Source: Laspinema olomoucense D3b (lineage in GTDB: Bacteria > Cyanobacteriota > Cyanobacteriia > Cyanobacteriales > Laspinemataceae). Taken from it: DNA of 64,000 bases. A model generated the notes under the pieces. The model had not been told where the DNA came from. It did not search any database and saw only the letters and a program-made list of their open reading frames with translations. Both the position numbers and the translations under genes were made by a program. Numbering within the stretch: position 1 is the stretch's first letter; each line of letters opens with the position of its first letter. The stretch lies in NCBI RefSeq assembly GCF_025370785.1, contig NZ_JAMXFA010000035.1:1-64000 (forward strand), given 5' to 3'. Shown here in pieces: positions 8,487 to 19,134 of the stretch.

Positions 8487-9344
8487 CTAACCATGATTGC
8501 CCAGAATCTGGAGAATTTCAGCCGCCACCACCTCCGGTTGCTCCACCATCGATAAATGGCCGCAGTCCGGAATTTCAATCACATTCATGCCTTCTTGTTC
8601 AAACAGGGCATGAAAACTGGCCAAATGCCGAACATACTTCGGTTCCATCACCTTGTCCTTCGTCCCCGTGATGAAATAAACCGGCTGGGTGAGTTGGGAA
8701 ACCAGTTGAGGAAGCTGGTGGACCTCGACTTCCGTCGTGGAATCGAGCAAAGCCCCGATCGCCGCTTCTGGGTGAGCCATCACAAAATCCAGGAGTCTTT
8801 GCCTTGCCCAGTGGCGCGGGAGAGGACTAGCGACACTATCGCGAGTAAATAACCAATCAATGCCCGGGAGATGGCACAGCCAACGGGGCCGCATTTTCAC
8901 AAAGACCTGTCCCGCAGCGCGGAAGCGTTCAAATTCTTCTTTTATATAAATGCCGCCGCCGGAATTGACGCAGAGCGCCCCTTTCACCTTAGAGGGGAGT
9001 TGAGAAGCGCCCCACAGGGCGATACTGCCCCCGAGGGAGTGACCAATTAGCCATGCGGTGGAGATATTGAGTTTGTCCAGCAAGACTTCCAAATCTCGGG
9101 CATAGGCGCTAGGAGTGTAGCCTGCGTGAATCTGAGGCGTTGGGGGGGGAGAGGGTTGAGAGTCCCCAAATCCGCGCAAGTCATAAGAGAGGCATTGATA
9201 ATCGGGCGAGAGGCGATCGATTAGGGGCTGCCAATAGCGGCGGCTGAGGAGCCAACCGTGGATAAAAACCAGAACATGGGGACAGGGGCGAGGATCTGTG
9301 AGTTCATAAGCGTGAGGAACCCCGAGGATGTCAATCGTTTCCAT
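8487..9344 (-). CDS. Alpha/beta fold hydrolase
   Basis: With the ATG at 9344 the product has 285 residues and shows a complete alpha/beta-hydrolase set. The oxyanion HGW motif is in VFIHGWLLSRRYW near residue 31, the nucleophile elbow GHSLGG near residue 113, an acidic residue in TGTKDKV and the catalytic histidine in PDCGHLSMVEQP. It lacks a signal peptide, so it is probably cytosolic. The substrate cannot be told from sequence. An upstream in-frame start at 9383 would add 13 unconserved-looking residues. It lies downstream of the ACT-domain gene on the same strand, about 200 bp apart. Confidence 0.88.
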   Translation of the reverse strand: METIDILGVPHAYELTDPRPCPHVLVFIHGWLLSRRYWQPLIDRLSPDYQCLSYDLRGFGDSQPSPPPTPQIHAGYTPSAYARDLEVLLDKLNISTAWLIGHSLGGSIALWGASQLPSKVKGALCVNSGGGIYIKEEFERFRAAGQVFVKMRPRWLCHLPGIDWLFTRDSVASPLPRHWARQRLLDFVMAHPEAAIGALLDSTTEVEVHQLPQLVSQLTQPVYFITGTKDKVMEPKYVRHLASFHALFEQEGMNVIEIPDCGHLSMVEQPEVVAAEILQILGNHG

Positions 9345-9553
9345 GTTGTTATCAAGAGCGAAGAATCGTCTGAATACAATCACTTAGGCGATCGCGGACG
9401 AGGGAGAAGCCAGCGATCGACACAGCCGGTCCAAGGGGACCACCAGAGTACCGGGAGGAGAATAGAGCCTCCTGTTTTATCAAAAATCGAACCCTTGGGT
9501 TTTCAGGCTCAAGGTTTGGGTGGACTTGGGGATGGCTAGGGCCAAAGTGCCGA

Positions 9554-10252
9554 TTAAAAGCGCCTCCCGAGCAATCGCTGCCGCACGCCTTCAGCAATCT
9601 TTTGTCCGAGATATTCGGGAATCAGACTTTCATTGGGTCCCAGTAAATACAGAATTAGGCGGGTTCGTCCCCGCCAAACCAGTAAATTCGCATTAACGAC
9701 CAGCAAATCCTCTTGCCAGATGGCGTACATCACTTTATAGAACAATCCAGGCTGGTTATCGGCTTCAATTAGAAGGGCTGGAAGATGGAAAACCGGATCG
9801 ACGTAAAACTCGGTTTCCACGTCCTCTAAACCAGCATCCAGATTGAATTCGACCGCCAGCATCTCTTCCACTTCAAAGTGACCCGCCAGGGCTTCACGAA
9901 CAGCCCGACAGACATTTTCTGCGGTCTTATCTGTGAGTGCTTTACCCCCCCGAGATACCACCAACTTGATAAAGACCAACATCGGTGGATAAATTTGGCC
10001 GTAAAGACTCAGACTGTGGATCGTGAGTCCGTAGGCAGCCAGAACCCCAAAAATGTCACTCAGCAAAAAAGATTGATTGCGGTAGGCAAAATGCAGAGCA
10101 CTTTTGGTCCCTTCGGGTCTCAGTTCAATGACTGCTTGTTTAGTTCGGTAAAGCTGGTAGGCGAGCTTGAGGTTTTGGAGCTGAATTTCACTGCTGACAA
10201 ATTGTTCGTAGAACTGCGGAAACGCTCGGTTAAAGCGCTTGAGCAGATCCAT
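9554..10252 (-). CDS. ACT domain-containing protein (GlnD C-terminus-like)
   Basis: The protein (232 residues from the ATG at 10252) looks like two ACT-type ligand-binding modules. The first includes SFLLSDIFGVLAAYGLTIHSLSLYGQ at about 60-85. The second includes LLIEADNQPGLFYKVMYAIWQED at about 165-187. The DxPGLxYxVxxAI-type pattern resembles the C-terminal ACT repeats of uridylyltransferase GlnD, but no nucleotidyltransferase or HD domain is present. A role as an amino-acid or nitrogen sensor is an inference. A GTG/TTG-type start upstream at 10321 is possible but adds low-complexity sequence. Confidence 0.72.
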   Translation of the reverse strand: MDLLKRFNRAFPQFYEQFVSSEIQLQNLKLAYQLYRTKQAVIELRPEGTKSALHFAYRNQSFLLSDIFGVLAAYGLTIHSLSLYGQIYPPMLVFIKLVVSRGGKALTDKTAENVCRAVREALAGHFEVEEMLAVEFNLDAGLEDVETEFYVDPVFHLPALLIEADNQPGLFYKVMYAIWQEDLLVVNANLLVWRGRTRLILYLLGPNESLIPEYLGQKIAEGVRQRLLGRRF

Positions 10253-11004
10253 CGTGGATGATTTTAAACCCGGTGCCATATTGGGGTGTGGGAGAACTCG
10301 CGGTTCTCCTGTCAAAAACACAAAGGAAGACAGCAGCCCGGGGTCCTTTACGAGAGAACAATGATCTGATGGCGAAAGCTATTAAAGTTTCGTCCTGTTT
10401 AACCCGGGCTGGAACTGTCATACCCTGCGATCCGAGCCACTGCACGACTCGCAACGATATGCTCTTTTCGCATCTCCCCAACCCAAGGGGGGCCTTTTGA
10501 CAAGTTCAAGCCGAGGCTAATCTCGGGGGACGGGTTGAGCCTCGGCTAATCTGCTGGACAAAGGGGGTGTACCCGGTCTCGTCAGCTCCCGATCGCAATA
10601 GGGGGCTAACTTAAGACAGGGGTGCATCAACTGGGTTGAGGTAGATTGCTATATTAATCCTATGCCATCATGGGGGACACTGCGCCGATCGCCACGGGGG
10701 ATTGCGATTCTCTCGGGCTTTTGGCTAAAACTTTGGTCCATCAATCCCTCGGACTCCCAGGGATTTGAGTCTAGCCATTCCCCGGATGGAAGGGTTAGCA
10801 TCTTCCTGGGGACTGGCGTAAGTCGCGACTTGCCACTGTACAATCATAAACGGGTACGCCATTCCGGTACACCGTCAGGCAGCAGTTTACCCTTTGTTTA
10901 ACCTGGCGATCGCCCCAATTGGGTCGATCTCTTGGCATCATCAGCTTATCCTCGGTGGGGGATAGCGCTTGTCCACCCCGTTCTCCTACCTTAACCAAAC
11001 CTTC
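10253..11004. other. Gene-free region upstream of the GNAT gene
   Basis: I see no convincing gene in these 750 bp; overlapping frames on both strands have no family resemblance. A 9-bp hairpin GCCGAGGCT / AGCCTCGGC (10510-10518 and 10538-10546), each arm followed by an AATCT, is the clearest structure. An AT-rich TATATTAAT at about 10650 could be a -10 region for a long leader. Both divergent promoters should be here. Confidence 0.4.
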
Positions 11005-11535
11005 ATGGGTTTTTGGAAAAATTTATTTAGCGGTTCTGATACGTCTTCTGCGCCGATCGGGGCGCAAATCGAGGGATATCAATCTGCCGGGACTAGCGAT
11101 CGCCCCGGCACCAACCCTCGTGTCTATTTCAGTACAGATCGAGATATCGACCTTTATGAACTAGAAGAGCTCTGTGATGCAGTCGGCTGGTCTCGTCGCC
11201 CCCTGCGTAAGGTCAAAAAAGCAATTCAATACAGTTTTCTCGTAGTCTCTATGTGGGAAATGCGGGGAAAAACCCGTCGCTTGATCGGCTTTTCCCGCGC
11301 CACCTCAGATCATGCCTTTAATGCCACCATCTGGGATGTGGTGGTCCATCCCGAATACCAAGGCAAAGGGTTCGGCAAGTCCCTGATGAATTACACCATC
11401 AAGCGTCTGCGAAGTGAAGATATTAGCAATATCACCCTATTTGCTGACCCTCATGTTGTCGAGTTCTATCGAACCTTGGGATTTATGTCCGATCCCGAGG
11501 GCATTAAAGGAATGTTTTGGTATCCCAATCGTTAG
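11005..11535 (+). CDS. GNAT-family N-acetyltransferase (Ycf52-like)
   Basis: A GCN5-related acetyltransferase of 176 residues from the ATG at 11005. The acetyl-CoA binding region is clear: [19 protein letters not shown], with the RGxGxG-type loop as QGKGFG, followed by the C-terminal FYRTLGF segment. The overall pattern ([22 protein letters not shown] at the start) is that of the cyanobacterial and plastid Ycf52/GNAT group. The substrate is unknown; plastid relatives acetylate proteins or serotonin. A TTG at 10969 in the same frame would extend it by 12 residues. Confidence 0.85.
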   Translation: MGFWKNLFSGSDTSSAPIGAQIEGYQSAGTSDRPGTNPRVYFSTDRDIDLYELEELCDAVGWSRRPLRKVKKAIQYSFLVVSMWEMRGKTRRLIGFSRATSDHAFNATIWDVVVHPEYQGKGFGKSLMNYTIKRLRSEDISNITLFADPHVVEFYRTLGFMSDPEGIKGMFWYPNR

Positions 11536-11804
11536 AAAGTCCCACCTAGGCCGCCGTTCGAGTATTTGATCCGTAGATGAACGCCCTAGATTTTCCGAAT
11601 GGGAATTTTTGCCGATTCACCCGGGAAATATTCAGGGTGAAAACGGGTTTCACCTCCTTTTGCGTCAGGGCAACAGGCATCCTTACTAGAAAGTGGAAAA
11701 GCTGTAGGGATTTGTACGATCGCTTTTACCGTTTGGTACTAGAATGCAACAGCTAGAGCGATCAAGACCGCTCAAGATCTCTATATTTGGAGTGGAGTAA
11801 GGTG

Positions 11805-12863
11805 ATGGGTGAATTAGAAAGTGTGCGGGTTGGCATTGTTGGGGCATCAGGATATGGTGGTGTCCAACTCGTTCGACTGATTAGAGATCATCCCCAACTG
11901 GATTTAGTGTACTTAGGTGGCGATAGCAGTGCAGGTAAACCCTTCTCGGATCTGTATCCTCATCTTTCTCATGCCACTGACCTGATCATTGAGTCAGTGG
12001 ATGTTGACACGATCGCCGATCGCTGTCAAGTGGTTTTTCTCTCCTTGCCCAATGGCTTAGCCTACCAAATGGCCCCCCGGTTACTGGAAAAAGGCTGCAA
12101 GGTTCTCGACCTCTCCGCCGACTATCGATTTAGTAATTTAGAAACCTATAAAAATTGGTACGGTGGCGATCGCGCTGATGCCGAAACCGCTGCGGTGGCT
12201 GTCTATGGCTTGCCGGAATTATATCGCGATCGCATCAAGGATGCCCAACTCGTCGGCTGTCCCGGTTGCTATCCTACCGCCAGCATTCTCGCCTTGGCCC
12301 CCCTGCTCAAACAAGGTATGATTGTCCCCAATAGCGCCATCATTGACGCCAAATCGGGCATTTCCGGTGCCGGACGTCAAGCCAAAACCAATCTCCTCCT
12401 CGCCGAAGCGGATAACTCCGTCGCCGCTTATGGGGTGGCGCGTCATCGCCATACCCCAGAAATTGAGTCCATTGGTAGCGATCTCGCCGGACAGGATATC
12501 CTTGTCCAATTCACCCCCCACCTGATGCCGATGGTCCGGGGAATTCTATCCACCGTCTACGCCACCTTGCGGGATCCAGGTCTAGTCCGGGAAGATTTGG
12601 TCACCATTTACACGGCATTTTATCGTAATAGTCCTTGGGTCCGGGTCCTCCCGGCGGGAGTCTATCCTCAAACCAAGTGGGCGATGAATAGTAATATGTG
12701 TTACCTCGGGGTGGAAATTGACCCCCGGACCGATCGCGCGATCGTGATTTCCGCCATTGATAACCTCCTCAAAGGTCAAGCCGGTCAAGCCATCCAATGT
12801 CTCAACATTATGATGGGTTGGGATGAAACCCTCGGATTGCCCGAACTCGGTTTCTATCCCTAG
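11805..12863 (+). CDS. argC: N-acetyl-gamma-glutamyl-phosphate reductase
   Basis: ArgC reduces N-acetyl-glutamyl-5-phosphate to the semialdehyde with NADPH, the third step of arginine synthesis. It is 352 residues from the ATG at 11805, which has a GGAG/TAAGG region just upstream. The NADP-binding GASGYGG is near residue 14, the active-site cysteine is in [10 protein letters not shown], and the C-terminal HTPEIES and SNMCYLGVE segments fit the type-1 family. A TTG at 11787 in frame is less likely. The next gene is convergent; a hairpin at 12874-12911 overlaps the 3' end of that gene and may stop argC transcription. Confidence 0.96.
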   Translation: MGELESVRVGIVGASGYGGVQLVRLIRDHPQLDLVYLGGDSSAGKPFSDLYPHLSHATDLIIESVDVDTIADRCQVVFLSLPNGLAYQMAPRLLEKGCKVLDLSADYRFSNLETYKNWYGGDRADAETAAVAVYGLPELYRDRIKDAQLVGCPGCYPTASILALAPLLKQGMIVPNSAIIDAKSGISGAGRQAKTNLLLAEADNSVAAYGVARHRHTPEIESIGSDLAGQDILVQFTPHLMPMVRGILSTVYATLRDPGLVREDLVTIYTAFYRNSPWVRVLPAGVYPQTKWAMNSNMCYLGVEIDPRTDRAIVISAIDNLLKGQAGQAIQCLNIMMGWDETLGLPELGFYP

Positions 12864-12866
12864 GAA

Positions 12867-13589
12867 TTAAGGCAAAAGGGCTAATGGGACTCTTTCCCGG
12901 TTAGTCCTTTTCCCTCCAATTCGGGCTTCTCGTCCTAGATATCCAATGGCATCTGTGGTGTTGGAAAACTCCCGTCCCACGAAAGAACTTGGGGTCATAG
13001 CGAGGATGCCACTCCCATCTAACTTCTCCTGAATGCGACCCATGCAGCGATGGTGCAATCCAGTTGTCGTTGGGAACGTTGCCCAAACCTCATATTCTGC
13101 AACCTCCAAATTAGGGATTTTTTCCAGATAAAATCCTTGGGGGCATTCTTGGCGGTTGATGGAAATAGGAGTGCCTTTTAATCGCGTTTCGTCGAGGATG
13201 GCATCTTCTTCGCCCCTCTTTTCTCCTAGATTTCGCAATAGCTTGATATGCTGACAGGGCGGTTTCTGACCTAACTCATCGGGTTGAGTACATTTGAATG
13301 CCAGACAACTACACCAATCTAAGTTAACCCGGTACTGTTTACCCGTTTCCAAGTTGGTGCAAATTACGCGATCGCCTTCATATTTGAGATGATATCCCTT
13401 AAACTTGGCCCGGGCAATAAATGTGGCCCATCGCCTTCCCGTTGCTTTCGAGACATACAGCGCCCAAGGGCATTTGTTTCCCAGCATCATTCGCACGTTG
13501 ACGATCGCGCTGGCAACATCTTCCAGTACGCAGGCGACTACATTGATTAAATCGTCGTAAGTTTCGACCTCAAGAATGCAGGCAGTCAT
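12867..13589 (-). CDS. Hypothetical protein with SWIM zinc finger
   Basis: A 240-residue protein of unknown function. It carries a SWIM-type zinc-binding motif, CxC-x16-CxH, with C93, C95, C112 and H114 (WCSC ... PPCQH). SWIM modules bind DNA or protein partners in bacterial ATPases, MuDR transposases and other proteins. Before it, residues 50-90 (RWATFIARAKFKGYHLKY and RVICTNLETGKQYRVNLDW) look like a small beta-rich domain reading into the finger. No transposase or helicase catalytic motif is visible. It is convergent with argC and divergent from the RHH-like gene. Confidence 0.7.
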   Translation of the reverse strand: MTACILEVETYDDLINVVACVLEDVASAIVNVRMMLGNKCPWALYVSKATGRRWATFIARAKFKGYHLKYEGDRVICTNLETGKQYRVNLDWCSCLAFKCTQPDELGQKPPCQHIKLLRNLGEKRGEEDAILDETRLKGTPISINRQECPQGFYLEKIPNLEVAEYEVWATFPTTTGLHHRCMGRIQEKLDGSGILAMTPSSFVGREFSNTTDAIGYLGREARIGGKRTNRERVPLALLP

Positions 13590-13648
13590 GGTATAATTCC
13601 GTTTAGATTATTTTTTGGAATTACCGGGTTGTCAGCCCGGTTTTTTTT
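13589..13648 (+). promoter_or_regulatory. Extended -10 and attenuator-like hairpins upstream of the RHH-like gene
   Basis: TGGTATAAT (13589-13597) is an extended -10 element on the + strand. Downstream, GGTATAATTCC (13590-13600) can pair with GGAATTACC (13617-13625). A second hairpin, ACCGGG...CCCGGT (13623-13641), runs into eight Ts (13641-13648), an intrinsic terminator. The two stems share ACC, so they exclude each other. Because a start at this -10 would leave out most of the first stem, the arrangement may be a short terminated RNA or, with an earlier promoter, an attenuator. Confidence 0.4.
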
Positions 13649-13744
13649 AGTTTCGTTAAACCATAAATCTATATTAGAGGCCGTTTAATAGATTGTCAAG
13701 AGGGGTCAAACCCCCGATTTCATCCCCGAGGGAAACGAGTAGCA

Positions 13745-13975
13745 ATGAACGAGAAAAAAGAATTGCATCCCAATTCTCTAAAAAATTTGACCTACCATGA
13801 GGGTCGTCCGCAAAAATGGGGAGAAAAGAAGAAAACCCGGAAGCTCACCGTCACAGAAACGGGTTGGGAAGGGGTAGTGGCGATCGCCCAAGAGCAAGGT
13901 CATAGCGTCAGCGAGCTCTTAGAAATGCTAGGCCGAGGTCAACTGTCTTTGCAAGTCAAAGATATCCAGCAATAA
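13745..13975 (+). CDS. Small ribbon-helix-helix-like protein
   Basis: A 76-residue basic protein. Residues 30-66 (a beta-strand-like KKTRKLTVTETGW, then VVAIAQEQG and SVSELLEMLGRGQL) have the strand-helix-helix spacing of ribbon-helix-helix DNA-binding proteins, often antitoxins or small regulators. No toxin gene is adjacent on the same strand. It is flanked by near-identical 22-23-nt direct repeats (13705-13727 and 14004-14025, sharing CAAACCCCCG and TTTCAT). It is preceded by the attenuator-like element at 13589-13648. The function is unknown. Confidence 0.6.
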   Translation: MNEKKELHPNSLKNLTYHEGRPQKWGEKKKTRKLTVTETGWEGVVAIAQEQGHSVSELLEMLGRGQLSLQVKDIQQ

Positions 13976-14059
13976 AAGGCAATTTAAAAAAATAAACGGG
14001 AGTGACAAACCCCCGTTTCATTCCTCAATTTAAAACAATCAAACTGCTGGCAATAGTAC

Positions 14060-14097
14060 CAACAAACCCCTGAGTTTAAAAACTTAGGGATTTGTTG
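14060..14097. terminator. Hairpin downstream of eno
   Basis: An inverted repeat CAACAAA-CCCT-AGTTT / AAACT-AGGG-TTTGTTG with a short A-rich loop lies 10 bp past the eno stop codon, in the gap to the converging small gene. A shorter hairpin AAACGGG / CCCGTTT is at 13994-14018. Neither has a strong U-tract towards eno, so activity is inferred. Confidence 0.55.
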
Positions 14098-14106
14098 TTT
14101 GAAGCA

Positions 14107-15408
<1,302 letters not shown>

Positions 15409-15697
15409 TCAGTTTCCCCTGAAATTTCAGATATTCTTGGGCTGAACCTCGGTGAGTTTTTGAGTTGTACCTCACCGTCAAACCCGAAAAAGCAAATCAT
15501 TGCCTCAACGTTTTACGATACAGCCAACTTCGGGGTTCAGGCACAGATTTAATAAAGTTTCCCGATCCGGATCCGAGGCAGTCGTCTCACCTGCGCTAAG
15601 TCAGCAAACCCTTACCCCCCGAGAATAGCAACTCGTTTCGGACCGGAACTCAACGGCCCTTTACAATAAGAGTAAAGTCAGGAAACTTGGAGAAAGC

Positions 15698-16087
15698 ATG
15701 AGAATTTTACACACGATGTTGCGAGTCGGCAACCTGGAAAAATCCCTCGATTTTTACTGCAACGTTCTCAACATGAAGCTATTGCGGCAAAAAGACTATC
15801 CCGAGGGAAAGTTCACCTTGGCATTCGTGGGGTATCGCGACGAATCGGAAGAAGCGGCGATCGAACTGACTTATAACTGGGATACGGACCACTATGATAT
15901 CGGGACGGGGTATGGTCATATTGCCCTAGGAGTGGATGACATTTACGCCACTTGCGATCGCATTAAAGCAAAAGGGGGCAAAGTCACCCGCGAACCGGGT
16001 CCGATGAAACACGGTTCCACGGTGATTGCCTTCGTTGAAGACCCGAATGGTTATAAAATCGAACTAATTCAAACCAAACCTGCTTAA
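15698..16087 (+). CDS. gloA: Lactoylglutathione lyase (glyoxalase I)
   Basis: Glyoxalase I converts the hemithioacetal of methylglyoxal and glutathione to S-lactoylglutathione. The 129 residues match the bacterial nickel-type enzymes. It opens with the metal-ligand region [20 protein letters not shown] (His5), has [21 protein letters not shown] (Glu and His ligands) and ends with [23 protein letters not shown] ribosome-binding site lies just upstream of the ATG. The gene is followed by an inverted repeat at 16113-16147 and then clpB. Confidence 0.96.
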   Translation: MRILHTMLRVGNLEKSLDFYCNVLNMKLLRQKDYPEGKFTLAFVGYRDESEEAAIELTYNWDTDHYDIGTGYGHIALGVDDIYATCDRIKAKGGKVTREPGPMKHGSTVIAFVEDPNGYKIELIQTKPA

Positions 16088-16112
16088 TCCACAATTTCAG
16101 TTTTTCTCTTAA

Positions 16113-16147
16113 GTTCAACGTCACGACTGATAGTCGTAACGTTGAAC
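16113..16147. promoter_or_regulatory. 14-bp inverted repeat between gloA and clpB
   Basis: GTTCAACGT-C-ACGA (16113-16126) and TCGT-A-ACGTTGAAC (16134-16147) form a 14-bp inverted repeat with one mismatch and a 7-nt loop. No T-tract follows on the + strand. It could be a transcript-end structure for gloA or an operator for clpB. It is not a CIRCE element. Confidence 0.45.
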
Positions 16148-16297
16148 AGCGGAATCTTCCCCATTCCTCCTTCCCCAGAACGGTGACCGGAGCGAAAAAC
16201 TCCGATAAGATACCATAGCTATAGAGTCCGGATGCGACTTGCAGCCGGTTAACCCTTGAAATCAAGACGACCTTTGGAGGCCAACAGCACTTAAAAG

Positions 16298-19084
16298 ATG
16301 CAGCCTACTGACGCCAGCAAATTTACAGACCGCGCTTGGGAAGGGATTGTCAAGTCCCAAGATGTCGCCCGTCGCTACAAACATCAGCAATTAGAAGTCG
16401 AACATTTAGCGATCGCCCTTTTAGAACAACCGGAAGGACTCGCCCAGCGGATCCTCTCTAAAGCCGGAATCCTGCCAGAGAAACTCTTACAACAAATTAG
16501 TACCTTTGCCTCGCGCCAAGCTAAAGTCGGCAATACCAGCCAACTTTACCTCGGTCGCGGGTTAGATCAGTTATTAGATAAAGCCGAAACCGCAAGGCAA
16601 AATCTCGAAGACCAATTTATCTCTATCGAGCATATTTTACTGGCCTTTGCCGAGGACGATCGCCTCGGACGCCGCGCCCTGAAAGCCTCTACGGTGGACG
16701 CCCGCACCCCGTTTGAGCAACAACAACTGGATTTAGCCATTAAAGAAATTCGGGGAAGTGCCAAAGTCAAGGACCAAAGTCCTGAAACCGAATATCAAGC
16801 CTTAGAACGCTATGGCCGGGACCTCACGGAACAGGCCAAACAAGGCAAACTGGACCCGGTAATTGGCCGAGATGAGGAAATTCGCCGGGTGATTCAGGTC
16901 CTCTCGCGCCGGACCAAGAATAATCCCGTGTTAATCGGAGAACCCGGGGTGGGTAAAACCGCCATTGCCGAGGCCCTGGCCCAACGGATTGTCAATGGCG
17001 ATGTCCCCGAATCCCTGAAAAATCGGCAACTGATTTCCCTGGATATGGGCAGTCTGATTGCTGGGGCCAAGTTCCGAGGAGAATTTGAGGCCCGACTCCG
17101 CGCAGTCCTGCGGGAAGTCATGCAATCCGATGGTCAAATTGTCCTGTTTATTGATGAATTGCATACCGTGGTCGGAACGGGTGCAGGGCAAGGGACAATG
17201 GATGCGGGAAATCTGCTCAAACCCATGTTAGCCCGGGGTGAATTGCGCTGTATCGGGGCGAGTACCCTGGATGAATATCGCAAATATATCGAAAAAGATG
17301 CCGCTTTAGAAAGGCGCTTCCAGCAGGTGATGGTGGATCAACCCACGGTGGATGACACCATTTCTATTTTGCGGGGGTTGAAGGAACGTTATGAGGTGCA
17401 TCATGGGGTAAAAATCCTGGATGCAGCATTGGTGGCAGCAGCAAGTTTGTCGAATCGGTATATCAGCGATCGCTTCCTTCCCGATAAGGCGATCGACCTC
17501 GTAGATGAAGCAGCAGCCAAGCTGAAAATGGAGATTACCTCCAAACCCACAGAATTAGAAGCAGCCGATCGCCGGTTGATGCAGTTAGAAATGGAAAAAC
17601 TCTCCCTGGAAGGGGAAGGCGCCGGGGTGGTGGGAACCAGTGCCTATCGCGCTTCTCAGGAACGGTTAAGCCGGATTACCCAGGAGATGGCCACCCTGAC
17701 GGCGAAACAGCAGAAACTCAGCCATCAATGGCAGATGGAGAAGGATTTGCTCAATGCTATTAATGCGCTCAAGGAGCAGGAAGATGGGTTGCGGGTGGAG
17801 ATTGAAAAGGCCGAACGCAACTATGATTTGAACAAGGCGGCGCAGTTGAAATATGGCAAGTTGGAGGTGTTACAGCGCGATCGCGAAGCCAAGGAAGCGG
17901 AACTGCTGAAGTTGCAAGCCAGTGGCTCTACTTTACTGCGAGAACAAGTCACCGAAGCCGATATTGCCGAAATTGTTGCCAAATGGACGGGGATTCCGAT
18001 TAACCGCCTATTGGAATCGGAACGGCAAAAACTGCTGCAAATGGAATCATTCCTCCATCAGCGCGTGATAGGACAACAAGAAGCGGTTTCGGCGGTTGCA
18101 GCAGCCATTCGGCGCGCTAGGGCCGGGATGAAGGACCCCGGACGCCCGATCGGGTCGTTCCTGTTTATGGGACCGACTGGGGTGGGTAAAACCGAACTGG
18201 CGAGGGCGTTGTCTCAGGTGCTATTTGACACCGAGGAGTCCCTGGTGCGCCTGGATATGTCCGAGTATATGGAAAAACACTCGGTTTCTCGCTTAGTGGG
18301 TGCGCCTCCGGGATATGTCGGCTATGACGAAGGGGGCCAACTCTCAGAAGTGGTGCGCCGCAATCCTTATTCGGTGGTGTTGTTGGATGAGGTGGAAAAG
18401 GCTCATCCCGATGTGTTTAATATTTTGTTGCAAGTGCTCGATGATGGTCGAATCACTGACTCCCAAGGGCGGTTGGTGGATTTTAGAAATACGGTCATCG
18501 TGATGACAAGCAATATCGGCAGTGACCATATTTTGGATTTGGCGGGGGATGATACTCGCTATGAGGAAATGCGGAAACGGGTGATGATGGCCCTGCGGAA
18601 GCATTTTCGTCCGGAGTTTCTGAACCGGGTGGATGAGATTATTTTGTTCCATGCTTTGACGCGATCGCAATTGAGCGAAATTGTCAAGATTCAAGTTAAG
18701 CGCTTGGATAAGCTGTTGGCGGAACAAAAAATTTCGCTCAATCTCATGGATGAGGCGCTGGATTATGTGACCGAAGTTGGGTATGATCCAGTTTATGGGG
18801 CGAGACCCCTCAAGCGGGCCATTCAACGGGAGTTGGAAAACCCGATCGCGACTCTGTTATTAGAAGGGAAATTTGTGGCGGGGGATACGATTTACATTGA
18901 CCGAGGGCCGACAAAATTAGTATTTGATACTAAACCGCCGGTTCCGAGGAAAGAAGAACCTGTGATCCCGGTATCGGAACCCCCAGAACCGAGTGAAGAA
19001 TCAGTAGTAGAAGTCAAGACGGAACCCCTGCTGAGTCGATTTGTTGATGAGGCGATCGATGTTAAAGGGGAGAGGATTCCATAA
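16298..19084 (+). CDS. clpB: ATP-dependent chaperone ClpB
   Basis: ClpB is the hexameric AAA+ disaggregase that works with DnaK to rescue aggregated proteins after heat stress. The 928-residue protein has the Clp N domain (residues 1-145), AAA-1 with Walker [10 protein letters not shown] near 214, a coiled-coil middle domain (about 410-540), AAA-2 with Walker [10 protein letters not shown] near 625, and the [18 protein letters not shown] segment near 830. It is longer than the usual 870 or so residues because of a proline- and glutamate-rich C-terminal tail of about 60 residues. Cyanobacteria often have two clpB paralogues; which one this is cannot be decided here. Confidence 0.97.
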   Translation: MQPTDASKFTDRAWEGIVKSQDVARRYKHQQLEVEHLAIALLEQPEGLAQRILSKAGILPEKLLQQISTFASRQAKVGNTSQLYLGRGLDQLLDKAETARQNLEDQFISIEHILLAFAEDDRLGRRALKASTVDARTPFEQQQLDLAIKEIRGSAKVKDQSPETEYQALERYGRDLTEQAKQGKLDPVIGRDEEIRRVIQVLSRRTKNNPVLIGEPGVGKTAIAEALAQRIVNGDVPESLKNRQLISLDMGSLIAGAKFRGEFEARLRAVLREVMQSDGQIVLFIDELHTVVGTGAGQGTMDAGNLLKPMLARGELRCIGASTLDEYRKYIEKDAALERRFQQVMVDQPTVDDTISILRGLKERYEVHHGVKILDAALVAAASLSNRYISDRFLPDKAIDLVDEAAAKLKMEITSKPTELEAADRRLMQLEMEKLSLEGEGAGVVGTSAYRASQERLSRITQEMATLTAKQQKLSHQWQMEKDLLNAINALKEQEDGLRVEIEKAERNYDLNKAAQLKYGKLEVLQRDREAKEAELLKLQASGSTLLREQVTEADIAEIVAKWTGIPINRLLESERQKLLQMESFLHQRVIGQQEAVSAVAAAIRRARAGMKDPGRPIGSFLFMGPTGVGKTELARALSQVLFDTEESLVRLDMSEYMEKHSVSRLVGAPPGYVGYDEGGQLSEVVRRNPYSVVLLDEVEKAHPDVFNILLQVLDDGRITDSQGRLVDFRNTVIVMTSNIGSDHILDLAGDDTRYEEMRKRVMMALRKHFRPEFLNRVDEIILFHALTRSQLSEIVKIQVKRLDKLLAEQKISLNLMDEALDYVTEVGYDPVYGARPLKRAIQRELENPIATLLLEGKFVAGDTIYIDRGPTKLVFDTKPPVPRKEEPVIPVSEPPEPSEESVVEVKTEPLLSRFVDEAIDVKGERIP

Positions 19085-19134
19085 AGAGAGCAGAGAAACC
19101 GTAGCATGATCTAGCGCAAGGGGAGTATCAAAAG

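Noticed and set aside
10662-10901. 79-codon plus-strand frame upstream of the GNAT gene
   Set aside because: It has competing minus-strand frames, no ribosome-binding site and no family resemblance.
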